64,000 bases of DNA. Origin: Dokdonella koreensis DS-123 (GTDB lineage Bacteria; Pseudomonadota; Gammaproteobacteria; Xanthomonadales; Rhodanobacteraceae). Positions 36,961 to 45,251 of the stretch are shown piece after piece. Below the pieces are notes generated by a model, which saw only the letters and a program-made list of their open reading frames with translations, had not been told where the DNA came from and ran no database searches. Position numbers and translations under genes: made by a program. The stretch lies in assembly GCF_001632775.1 (NCBI RefSeq), contig NZ_CP015249.1:2646686-2710685 (forward strand), written 5' to 3'. Positions within the stretch are counted from its first letter, which is position 1; each line of letters opens with the position of its first letter.

Positions 36961-39900
36961 ATGAAGATCCTTTCCTTGTCCCTTGCCGGCCTGCTCGTCG
37001 CCGGCACCGCGGGTGCTGCATCACTGCAGCGCGCTCCGGCCGCCGGACGTGTCCCCTCCCCGGCGGTCGTGCTGGGCGCTCGCGCCCTCGCGCAGATGGA
37101 CGACAACACACCGACCGAGCAGGGCGGCCTGTCGTGCACCGACGCACAGACCAACTACACGTCCAGCCAGAGCTATTGGCGGCGCTTCTACCTGGCCGAG
37201 CACGGCGCTCCGTCGTCCGTGCGCATCGAGAGCGTGACGATCGGCGCCGAGACCGGATCCGCACCGGTCACGATCCGGCTGCATGCACTCGCGCGCACGA
37301 CGCCGGTCGACACGATTCCAGTCGACCTGCTGCGCCCGATCGGGTCCTCCGCGGAAGTCCTGGTGCACGGGCAACTGGACACCACCACGATTCCCGTGGC
37401 CGGCCTGCTTGCGGACGCCGCAACCGACGACCTGGTGGTCGAGTACCACGTCGGCGAGGCATTCGGCTCCCTGTTCTACGGCGGCGGCAACCCGACCGCC
37501 GAGACCCATCCGTCCTTCATCAGTGCGCCCGACTGCGGAGTGCTCGAGCCGACGCCCGTCGGCGGCGCCGGCTTCCCCAACGCGCACATGATCGTGGTCG
37601 CCAACACGGCTGCGCCGGGGGTCGGCCTGCTGCCGTCGTTCACGCCCGCGACGATTGCTTCGGGAGGGATTTCGCGGTTCGAGATCACACTGGCCAATCC
37701 GCTGCCGTCGGCGGCGGCATTGACCTCGACCTTCACCGTAACGCTGCCGGCCGGCCTGTCCGTGGCCGCCGTGCCGAATGCCGTCACCACCTGTGGCGGC
37801 AGCCTGACGGCGCCGGCCGCGGGCAGCGGTGTGAGCCTCTCCGGCGCCACGATCGCGGCACAGGGCTCGTGCACGCTCGGCGTCGACGTGACCTCGGTCG
37901 GCGGCACGTTCGATGTCGCGATTCCCGCCGGGGCGCTGCTCACCAGCCAGGGCAGCAACACGCAAGCGTCCTCCGCCCGGCTCGTCGTGGTGCCCGCCGG
38001 CGGGAACGGGCTGATCCGGTCGGGATCGATCAACCGCACGCTGGCGATCAACGCCGCCGGCACATCCTATGACATGGTCGGCAACGCCTTGAACTACACC
38101 GGCCTGCTCGGGCCCAGATGGGACCTGAAGGTCGGCATGCTGATGAACTTCGGCCTGCCCGCCGTCACCGTCTTCGGCTTCGCTTCCATACCCGACGTCG
38201 AATTCGCCCTCAACGGCAATGGCGAGATCGCCCTGCTCGGCGACGGTGCGGTCGTCGGGCCGGCCACCGGGTTCGGCAACAGCCCCGGCCTGGGCGTCGA
38301 CGTGGGCTGGTACGCCGGTGCCGATGCCGCGATCGGCGTCCGCTTCCGCTGCGCCGGGCGCCTGGCGTTTCCGGTTGCCGGCGGCGACTACTGTTTCGGC
38401 TACGTCCGCCTGGCGACCACCGCGCCGAGCGGTATTCCGGTCCGGCTGGTCGAATCGGCGTTCGACGGCGACGGCAATCCCGTGACGGTGCAGCTGCCGC
38501 CGCCGATCAACCCGCCGGCGGCCAGCGTCACGCCGGTGTCGCTCTCGCTCAGCGTAGCCGCCAACGCGGTGTCGCACCAGGAGCTGTCTCTTGCCAATGC
38601 CGTCGGCAGCGCACCGCTGCGCTATTCGCCGAGCGGCCGCGGCATCGCGTTGGCCGCACAGCCGGGCATCGAGGATCTGGTGCGCCAAGGCGGCACCGCG
38701 CAAGCAATGGCGTCGCTGCCCGTGCCACCGGTTGCCTCGCCCCTGCGCCAGGCGCAGGTGCACGGTTTCGATGCCACACCGTGGAACGCGGCCGGAGGCT
38801 TCCTCTACGCGCTCGACGACGGCGCCTATGAGCAGATCGTCGGCATGGGCAGCCCTATCGCGGGTATCTGGCTGAACCGCTATTCGGTCCTGGAGGCGCA
38901 GACGATCAACTCGATCTCCGTGATGTGGCCGAAGCAGGCGATCGGCAACCCCGACGCCTTGCTCGGCCTGCCCGTAAACCTCGTGGCCTACTACGATGCC
39001 GACGGCGACGGCGATCCGAAGAATGCGGTGCGCCTGGGTGGCGACCGCATCGTGGCGATCGACGCGATCGACCGCTTCCAGACCTATGCGACGCAGTTCG
39101 AGGTTCCGGGACCGGGCGACATCTACGTCGGCTTCGTCGAGCACTGGCCGATGGACGGTTCAACGGAGGTCCTGTACGGGGCCGCCTTCGACTCGACCAC
39201 GTACGGTGGCGCCTCCTACGCGTCCCTGAACTTCGGTGGGCCACCCGACATCGACGATCTGGGCGCGAATCCGTTCACCGCCGTGACCGGCGCGCTGGGT
39301 GCTGCCGGCAACTTCACGTTCCGCGCGACCGGCAGCGGCGTCTCCTGCGGCGGCGCCGAAGTGTCCTGGCTGCGCGTCGACGGCAATGCCGATGTCGTGG
39401 CCGGCGGGTCGTCCAAGCGGCTGCGCGTCGAGGTCGATCCGGCCGCGGGTCAACTCGACCCCGGCAGCCACCAGGCCGAGCTGTGCATCGTCACCAACGA
39501 CCCGGCGCAGCGCACGCTGTCGGTGCCGATCACGGTGCAGGTGACCGCGCCGCTGGTGCACCACGCCTGCGCCAGCAACGGCGACGGCGTGTTCTGTTCC
39601 GGTTTCGATGACGGCGAAAGCGATGCCGTCGTCGACAGCGGCCTGCTCAGCGTCAACCTGCCGCCCACCGCGTACGGCCTGTCGTTCAATTTCCTGCGCG
39701 GCGAGTGGAGTGACCTTCCGTTCCCCGGCGACGACTTCGCGTCCTACTTCGGGGGACCGTTCGCGCCCTACGCCCTTTTCTACTGGGGCAGCGACACGAG
39801 CCCCGGTCGCGGCGGCGGTGTCGCCGATACGACATTCGGCCCGTACCGGGTATTGCGGAGCGGCGACACGATCGGCCCGGATTCGGTCTTCAGCGAGGTC

Positions 39901-40098
39901 TCCAGCGGCCGCTACGCGGAGACCCGGCGTTTCCTCGAAGGCGTGAACGGCTATCTCGGCTTCCGCTTCTACAACGAGGAAACGCGCCAGATCAACTACG
40001 GCTACGTCCACCTGCAGACGACCTGGCCGACCGGCTATCCGGCCAAGGTGATCGGCTACGCCTACGACCGCACCGGCGCGCCCATCACGATTCCCTGA
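36961..40098 (+). CDS. Large secreted multi-domain protein with module shared by the preceding gene
   Basis: The 1045-residue protein has signal MKILSLSLAGLLVAGTAGAAS. Visible parts: an N-terminal region of unknown fold; a DUF11-like beta domain (ITLANPLPSAAALTSTFTVT, TLPAGLSVAAVPNAVT); a region with FCFGYVRLA-type motifs repeated near the C-terminus (NYGYVHLQTTWPTGYPAKVI); the YDADGDGDPKNAVRLG module shared with the gene before it; an HYDIN/BACON-like segment; and VFCSGFDDGES resembling the DGFE motif. ATG at 36961 is chosen for the signal peptide. An ATG at 36880 overlapping the previous stop would add 27 residues. A terminator follows. Role is unknown. Confidence 0.78.
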   Translation: MKILSLSLAGLLVAGTAGAASLQRAPAAGRVPSPAVVLGARALAQMDDNTPTEQGGLSCTDAQTNYTSSQSYWRRFYLAEHGAPSSVRIESVTIGAETGSAPVTIRLHALARTTPVDTIPVDLLRPIGSSAEVLVHGQLDTTTIPVAGLLADAATDDLVVEYHVGEAFGSLFYGGGNPTAETHPSFISAPDCGVLEPTPVGGAGFPNAHMIVVANTAAPGVGLLPSFTPATIASGGISRFEITLANPLPSAAALTSTFTVTLPAGLSVAAVPNAVTTCGGSLTAPAAGSGVSLSGATIAAQGSCTLGVDVTSVGGTFDVAIPAGALLTSQGSNTQASSARLVVVPAGGNGLIRSGSINRTLAINAAGTSYDMVGNALNYTGLLGPRWDLKVGMLMNFGLPAVTVFGFASIPDVEFALNGNGEIALLGDGAVVGPATGFGNSPGLGVDVGWYAGADAAIGVRFRCAGRLAFPVAGGDYCFGYVRLATTAPSGIPVRLVESAFDGDGNPVTVQLPPPINPPAASVTPVSLSLSVAANAVSHQELSLANAVGSAPLRYSPSGRGIALAAQPGIEDLVRQGGTAQAMASLPVPPVASPLRQAQVHGFDATPWNAAGGFLYALDDGAYEQIVGMGSPIAGIWLNRYSVLEAQTINSISVMWPKQAIGNPDALLGLPVNLVAYYDADGDGDPKNAVRLGGDRIVAIDAIDRFQTYATQFEVPGPGDIYVGFVEHWPMDGSTEVLYGAAFDSTTYGGASYASLNFGGPPDIDDLGANPFTAVTGALGAAGNFTFRATGSGVSCGGAEVSWLRVDGNADVVAGGSSKRLRVEVDPAAGQLDPGSHQAELCIVTNDPAQRTLSVPITVQVTAPLVHHACASNGDGVFCSGFDDGESDAVVDSGLLSVNLPPTAYGLSFNFLRGEWSDLPFPGDDFASYFGGPFAPYALFYWGSDTSPGRGGGVADTTFGPYRVLRSGDTIGPDSVFSEVSSGRYAETRRFLEGVNGYLGFRFYNEETRQINYGYVHLQTTWPTGYPAKVIGYAYDRTGAPITIP

Positions 40099-40123
40099 CG
40101 AGGGCACTTGCTCCTTTTCCACA

Positions 40124-40154
40124 GGCGTCGCCGGCAACGGCGGCGCCTTTTTTT
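40124..40154 (+). terminator. Terminator after the secreted-protein pair
   Basis: The stem GGCGTCGCCG / CGGCGGCGCC (one mismatch) encloses GCAA and is followed by seven T. It lies 26 bp after the stop at 40098. Confidence 0.88.
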
Positions 40155-40520
40155 CATCCCGGCGGAGGTGGGCTCGCGGATCGGCACCGTCGACGCGTGC
40201 GGCGCGAGGGTTCGTCGTCATGGCCTCGACCGAGGGTCAGGTTCATACCGGGTCATTGAGCGGTAGCCAGACCGCCGCAAGCGCCCCCCGGATCTCGCGG
40301 GAACCTCGGAACAGGAAACCCGCAGAGCGGCTCGAGCCGACCGTCACCGCCGTTCGCCTCCCAGGTCCGGAGGCATTCCGGGCGACTTCCCGCCGATCGG
40401 GCCCCCGTCGCATCCGGCATTCTTCGGAACGCATCCGAACCGCGCCGCTCGACGGGACCGCCCCTCGTCCGGCTGGCACCAGAAATGCATTTGTGTACGA
40501 CGGACGCGACGGTAGCGAGC
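40155..40520. other. 366-bp intergenic stretch with no gene recognised
   Basis: The DNA between the terminator and the small gene at 40521 holds no convincing frame, RNA gene or repeat. Open translations here are Arg/Pro/Ala-rich chance frames. The promoter of the downstream gene is presumably in the last 100 bp, but no clear hexamers were seen. Confidence 0.55.
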
Positions 40521-40910
40521 ATGCACACGACCAACGACAAGGCCACGATCGCCCATTGGAACAAACTGGTCGGGGAGATCCGGTCGCGCGGGAATGGCGT
40601 GATCGAGCTGAAAACGTCGAACGGCCCGGTCGTCGGACGCCTCAAGACCGACCGGCTGCCGCACCTGCTGCCGCTCGACGGCAGCTTCTGCCGGGCGCCG
40701 GTCATCCACGTGATCGTGTCGACGAAAGAGACGCAAATTGTCAGCTTCTCGACAATCCTCGGCATTGCGCCGCCGCGCCGCCCCGATCCGATCGGCCCGC
40801 GTCGCACGCGGAGCCGCAGGCCCGAGTCGCCGGCCGTGCCGGAAATCCCGGCCGTGGCCGACGAGGACGAGGAAGGCCATCCGATCCAGGCGCGCGACCG
40901 CGCCGCCTGA
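40521..40910 (+). CDS. Hypothetical protein, 129 residues
   Basis: I do not recognise this gene. The N-terminal ~80 residues (TIAHWNKLVGEIRSRGNGVI, LDGSFCRAPVIHVIVSTKET) look like a compact alpha/beta fold with alternating hydrophobic strands. The C-terminal ~45 residues are low-complexity, rich in Arg, Pro and then acidic residues, and likely unstructured. No signal peptide or membrane segment is present. Third-position GC is high enough to be coding, but lower than in the flanking genes, and there is no strong ribosome-binding site. It is flanked by a terminator and by the convergent fadE. It could be a lineage-specific gene or an overpredicted frame. Confidence 0.5.
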   Translation: MHTTNDKATIAHWNKLVGEIRSRGNGVIELKTSNGPVVGRLKTDRLPHLLPLDGSFCRAPVIHVIVSTKETQIVSFSTILGIAPPRRPDPIGPRRTRSRRPESPAVPEIPAVADEDEEGHPIQARDRAA

Positions 40911-40955
40911 GGGCGGCGCGAAGACGCCTGCCGCCGCCGTACGGCGGCGTCCGGT

Positions 40956-43427
40956 TCAGGCTACCGAGCGCAGCTGCCGGGATTCGTCCGTGCGGGCGCC
41001 GGCGGCGAGGTCGGCCGGGTCGAAATCGTCGACCGAGATGAACTCGAAGCTGGCCGTGCGCACGCGCTCGAGCAAGGCCCGCTCGGCGCCGGTCAGGATG
41101 CCGCGCGCCTCCGCATCGGCGACCTGGGCCGCGAAGTCGTAGCCGGCCAGTTCGCCGGACTTGAGCGCCTTGAGGAACTTGCGCTCGACCGGCTCGGCGG
41201 CGATGACCTCCGGCAGCAGCGCGTTCATGCGGCCGATCGTGTTGTTGGCGGTCGGCGTCAGGTACGTCCATTCCAGCAGTCGCGTGCGCGCCTCGTTCGG
41301 CGCGGTCAGCAGCGCGGCGACGCGACGGCCGAGGCGATCCGACGGCGGCACCTCGCGGCGCCCCAGCGGGAACACCAGCGCCCGCAGCAGCCAGGCGACC
41401 GGACGCACCGGGAAGTTGCGCAGCACGCCGTCGAGCGCCATCTGCATGCGCCAGACGCACTCGTGGAACGCCCAGGCGAGGAACGGCCGGTCGGCGACCG
41501 GGCGGCCCTGGTCCTCGTAGCGCTTGAGCAGGCTGGAGGCGATGTAGAGGTACGACAGCACGTCGCCGAGGCGGCCGGAGAGCTTTTCCTTGAACTTGAG
41601 CTTGCCGCCCAGCACCAGCATCGAGGTATCGGCCACCAGCGCGAGCGCGGCGGAGTACCGGTTGAGCTTGCGGTAGAAGCGCCGCGTATAGGCGTCGCCC
41701 GGCACCGCGCCGATGTGCGCGTGGGTCAGGCCCAGGACGAAGCTGCGCGCGGCATTGGAGAAGCCGAAGCCGATGTGCTGGAACAGCACCTCGTCGAAGG
41801 CGCGCAGGCGCTCGCCGTAGTCGGGCAGCGCCGCCGCCTGCATCTCCTTGAGCACGTACGGGTGACAGCGGATCGCACCCTGGCCGAAGATCATCAGGCA
41901 GCGCGTCATGATGTTGGCGCCTTCGACCGTGATCGCGATCGGCACGCTCTGGTAGCCGCGTCCCAGGTAGTTCTTCGGGCCGAGGATCACGCCCTTGCCG
42001 CCGTGGATGTCCATCGCGTCGGCGGAGATCGCGCGCGCCCATTCGGTGGCGTGATACTTGGCGATCGCCGAGGGCACCGCCGGCTTCTCGCCGCGATCCA
42101 CGGCGGCGGCGGTGGCGCGCGACAGCGCGGTCATCGCATAGGCATGGCCGCCGATCCGCGCCAGCGCTTCCTCCACGCCTTCGAAGCGGCCGATCGCCAG
42201 GCCGAACTGCTTGCGGATGCGCGCATAGGCGCCGGTGGCCGCCACGGCGGCACGCCCCGCGCCGCTGGAATTGGACGGCAGCGAGATCGCACGGCCGACC
42301 GACAGGCACTCCACCAGCATGCGCCAGCCCTGCCCCGCCATCTCCGGCCCGCCGATCAGCTGGGCCAGCGGCACGAACAGGTCCTTGCCGCGGACCGGAC
42401 CGTTCTGGAACGGGATGTTCAGCGGGAAGTGGCGGCGGCCGATCTCCAGGCCGCGCGTGTCGCGCGGAATCAGCGCCAGCGTGATGCCGAGGTCCTTCTC
42501 GTCACCGAGCAGGCCGTCCGGATCGTGCATGCGGAACGCCAGGCCGACGAGCGTCGCCACCGGCGCCAGCGTGATGTAGCGCTTGTCGAAGGTCAGCCGC
42601 ACGCCGAGCACGTTGGCACCGTTCCACTCGCCCTTGCAGACCACGCCGTAGTCCGGCAGCGAGGTGGCGTCCGAGCCGGCGTACGGGCCGGTCAGCGCGA
42701 AGCACGGGATCTCGCGGCCGTCGGCCAGGCGCGGCAGGTAGTAGTCCTTCTGCTGGGTGGTGCCGTAGTGCAGCAGCAGCTCGCCCGGTCCCAGCGAATT
42801 GGGCACCGCGACGGTCGACGCCAGCGTCGCCGACATGCTCGAGAGCTTCTGCAACACCGCCGAATGCGCCAGCGCCGAGAAGCCCAGGCCGCCGTAGGTC
42901 TTCGGGATGATCATGCCGAAGAACTTGTGCTTCTTGACGAATTCCCAGATCTCCGGCGGCAGGTCGGCCAGCTCGTGGGTGATCTGCCAGTCGTCGACCA
43001 TCGCGCAGAGCTGCTCGACCGGGCCGTCCATGAAGGCCTGCTCCTCGACCGTCAGCTCCGGCCGCGGCTGGCCCAGCAGCTGCGACCAGTCCGGCTTGCC
43101 GGTGAACAGCTCGCCCTCGAAGCCGACCGTGCCGGCCTCCAGCGCGGTCTGCTCGGTGTCCGACAGCTGCGGCAGCACCTTGCCGAAGATCGCCAGCAGC
43201 GGCGCACTCAACTTCCTGCGGCGAAAGTCCGGCAGGTTCAACGGCACCGCGATGGCGGCGAAGACGATCAGCGTCAGCGCGGTCGCCAGCCCGTGCGCGC
43301 CGGCCAGCCAGCCGGCCGCGAGGATCGCCACGGCGACGGCGACGGTCCAGACCCGCAGCGAGACGCGCAGGTAGGCGGCGACGATCGAAACGAAGATCGC
43401 GGCGATCAGGGGAAGCAGATGGATCAT
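40956..43427 (-). CDS. fadE: Acyl-CoA dehydrogenase FadE
   Basis: The 823-residue membrane-associated acyl-CoA dehydrogenase catalyses the first step of beta-oxidation. Two N-terminal hydrophobic segments (IHLLPLIAAIFVSIVAAYL, VWTVAVAVAILAAGWLAG) are as in E. coli FadE. The catalytic domain shows KHKFFGMIIPKTYGGLGFSA, CFALTGPYAGSDATSLPDYG and MDIHGGKGVILGPKNYLGRG, and it ends in the family-specific C-terminal extension. The ATG at 43427 lies 24 bp after the stop of the alpha/beta-hydrolase gene, so the two are one transcript. Control is probably by the adjacent TetR via the palindromes at 44363-44418. Confidence 0.96.
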   Translation of the reverse strand: MIHLLPLIAAIFVSIVAAYLRVSLRVWTVAVAVAILAAGWLAGAHGLATALTLIVFAAIAVPLNLPDFRRRKLSAPLLAIFGKVLPQLSDTEQTALEAGTVGFEGELFTGKPDWSQLLGQPRPELTVEEQAFMDGPVEQLCAMVDDWQITHELADLPPEIWEFVKKHKFFGMIIPKTYGGLGFSALAHSAVLQKLSSMSATLASTVAVPNSLGPGELLLHYGTTQQKDYYLPRLADGREIPCFALTGPYAGSDATSLPDYGVVCKGEWNGANVLGVRLTFDKRYITLAPVATLVGLAFRMHDPDGLLGDEKDLGITLALIPRDTRGLEIGRRHFPLNIPFQNGPVRGKDLFVPLAQLIGGPEMAGQGWRMLVECLSVGRAISLPSNSSGAGRAAVAATGAYARIRKQFGLAIGRFEGVEEALARIGGHAYAMTALSRATAAAVDRGEKPAVPSAIAKYHATEWARAISADAMDIHGGKGVILGPKNYLGRGYQSVPIAITVEGANIMTRCLMIFGQGAIRCHPYVLKEMQAAALPDYGERLRAFDEVLFQHIGFGFSNAARSFVLGLTHAHIGAVPGDAYTRRFYRKLNRYSAALALVADTSMLVLGGKLKFKEKLSGRLGDVLSYLYIASSLLKRYEDQGRPVADRPFLAWAFHECVWRMQMALDGVLRNFPVRPVAWLLRALVFPLGRREVPPSDRLGRRVAALLTAPNEARTRLLEWTYLTPTANNTIGRMNALLPEVIAAEPVERKFLKALKSGELAGYDFAAQVADAEARGILTGAERALLERVRTASFEFISVDDFDPADLAAGARTDESRQLRSVA

Positions 43428-43451
43428 GACGGCACTCCTCGGCGCAAGGCC

Positions 43452-44372
43452 TCAAGCCGGGCTCGGGACGGCGCGACCCGCCGGCGCCGGGCCGGACCTC
43501 GGCGCGGGCGGCAGCGTTCGCAGGAACTCTTCCACATGGTGCGTGAAGCTGTCGTTGCGGTCGCCGACCACCATGTGCGTGGCGTCGGCCACCGCGACGT
43601 GGCGCGCATGCGGCACCAGCGCCAGAAATTCATCGATCGTTTCCGGCGAGACGACATCGCTCGCGCCGCCGCTCAACAACAAGGTCGGCACCCGGATCGA
43701 TCGCGCCGCCGCGAACAGGCGCGGCTGATGGCGCTCGCCCTCGCTGGCGACCGGACCGAGCATGCGCGGATCCCAGTGCCAGCGCAAACGGCCGTCGGCA
43801 TGCGGCACCAGCAGACTGCGCAGACGACCGGACGACTTGCGCTCGCTGCGGTGCGGCAGGAACGCCGCGATCGCCGCGGCCGCCTCGTCCAGGTCGGCGA
43901 AGCCCTGCGGATGGGCCTGCATGAAGGCCAGGATGCGGGCGACGCCCTGCGGCTCCCAGCGCGGCGTGCAGTCGACCAGCACCAGGGCGGCGAACAGCGG
44001 TGCCTGCTCGCCTTCGACCAGCAGTCCCAGCAGGCCGCCCATCGACGCACCGACCAGCACCGGCGGCCGTGCGAAGGTCCGTGCCACCCCGGCCAGGTCG
44101 TCGGCGAACTGCTGCAGGTGGTAGTCGCCATCGGCGAGATGGCCGCTTTCGCCGTGGCCGCGTGCATCGAAGCTCACGCACTGCCAGCCGGCAGCGGCCA
44201 GGCGTGCGGCGGTCGTCCGCCAGGCGTGGCGCGTCTGGCCGAAGCCATGGGCGAACAGCACCGGCGGTGCGTCCGCATCACCGAACCGCTCCCCGGCGAG
44301 CACGAGCCCTCCGTGACCGGCGAACAGGCAGCGGGTAGCGACGGGAGCGGAGGCAGGCGAATCCATACGCAT
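43452..44372 (-). CDS. Alpha/beta-hydrolase
   Basis: The 306-residue cytoplasmic alpha/beta-hydrolase has oxyanion segment FAHGFGQTRHAW, the strand FDARGHGESG, the nucleophile elbow LVGASMGGLLG, and the likely catalytic His in VADATHMVVGDRND. It resembles esterases and epoxide-hydrolase-like proteins; the substrate is not evident, but a lipid or acyl ester fits its operon with fadE (24-bp gap). I chose ATG at 44372 (AGGTG ten bases before it); ATG at 44366 is an alternative. A perfect 18-bp palindrome overlaps the start region, so a bound repressor would block transcription or initiation. Confidence 0.88.
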   Translation of the reverse strand: MRMDSPASAPVATRCLFAGHGGLVLAGERFGDADAPPVLFAHGFGQTRHAWRTTAARLAAAGWQCVSFDARGHGESGHLADGDYHLQQFADDLAGVARTFARPPVLVGASMGGLLGLLVEGEQAPLFAALVLVDCTPRWEPQGVARILAFMQAHPQGFADLDEAAAAIAAFLPHRSERKSSGRLRSLLVPHADGRLRWHWDPRMLGPVASEGERHQPRLFAAARSIRVPTLLLSGGASDVVSPETIDEFLALVPHARHVAVADATHMVVGDRNDSFTHHVEEFLRTLPPAPRSGPAPAGRAVPSPA

Positions 44373-44380
44373 TAGTATGG
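44363..44380. promoter_or_regulatory. TetR-type operator palindrome 1
   Basis: CCATAC-N6-GTATGG is a perfect 18-bp inverted repeat lying over the start of the hydrolase gene, in the divergent region with tetR. A nearly identical dyad follows 20 bp further on. Size and symmetry suit a TetR-family dimer. Confidence 0.68.
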
Positions 44381-44400
44381 TTCACCTGGGCTGAACTTTT

Positions 44401-44418
44401 CAATACGTGCCGGTATGG
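44401..44418. promoter_or_regulatory. TetR-type operator palindrome 2
   Basis: CAATAC-N6-GTATGG repeats the first dyad with one change in one arm. The two centres are 38 bp apart, close to 3.6 helical turns. It lies 91 bp upstream of the tetR start, so it could serve in autoregulation. Confidence 0.68.
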
Positions 44419-44508
44419 TGCAATGCGGCAATTCAATCAACCGCTTGCGCCCCGTCGCCGCAACCGCGCCCCTATGCCTGGCGGCGCCCGCTGGTGCACA
44501 CTCCGCGG

Positions 44509-45126
44509 ATGTCATCGCCTACCGAAAAAATCCTCCCCGAGCGCGCCGCTGGCGACAAGGGCGAGAACCGCAGCCGCCTCTCGGCGGCCGACTGGGAACG
44601 CGCCGCGCTCGACGCGATCGCCGAATACGGGCTCGCCGGTATCGCCGTGGAGCCGCTGGCACGCCGTCTCGGCGTCACCAAGGGCAGCTTCTACTGGCAC
44701 TTCCCGACCCGCGAAGCGCTGCTGAAGGCGGCGCTGGAGCGCTGGGAGCGCCAGGACGAAGAGGACATCTTCGACCCGCTCGAACCGATCGTCGATCCGC
44801 GCGCGCGGCTGCGCGAGCTGTTCCACCGCGTCGCCAACGACATGCCCTCGCACGTGATCTTCGCGGCGCTGCTCAAGGCGCTCGATCACCCGCTGGTGCA
44901 GCCGGTCATCGAGCGCGTATCTCAGCGCCGGCTCGACTTCCTGACCGTCGCCTACCGCCAGGCCGGCCTCGACAAGGTCTCGGCGGCGCAGCGGGCGCGC
45001 CTGGCGTACACGGCCTACGCCGGCTTCCTGCAGCTGGCCTGGGCCGGCCTGCCGCGGCTGACGCACGAGGAGTTCGAGCAGTACATGGAGCACGTCATGG
45101 CGACGCTGCTGCCGGCCGCAAATTGA
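44509..45126 (+). CDS. TetR-family transcription regulator
   Basis: The 205-residue regulator has an N-terminal helix-turn-helix (about 35-75: LAGIAVEPLARRLGVTKGSF followed by YWHFPTREALLKAAL). The C-terminal ligand domain has HRVANDMPSHVIFAALLKAL and RLAYTAYAGFLQLAWAGLPR. The start ATG at 44509 leaves a ~20-residue charged tail before the first helix. It is divergent from the hydrolase-fadE operon with two matching palindromes between, the classic layout of a local TetR repressor; an acyl-CoA or fatty acid is a plausible ligand by context only. Confidence 0.92.
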   Translation: MSSPTEKILPERAAGDKGENRSRLSAADWERAALDAIAEYGLAGIAVEPLARRLGVTKGSFYWHFPTREALLKAALERWERQDEEDIFDPLEPIVDPRARLRELFHRVANDMPSHVIFAALLKALDHPLVQPVIERVSQRRLDFLTVAYRQAGLDKVSAAQRARLAYTAYAGFLQLAWAGLPRLTHEEFEQYMEHVMATLLPAAN

Positions 45127-45251
45127 GCCATTCCGTCACGCCATTGATTGCTTCGCTGCAACATCGTATTTCCTTGCAATGACCCTATCGCGCCGCTAAC
45201 GTCGGTCGCATCCGCTCATTGTCCGTGCGCCGCGTGCGCGCCGAGGAAATC

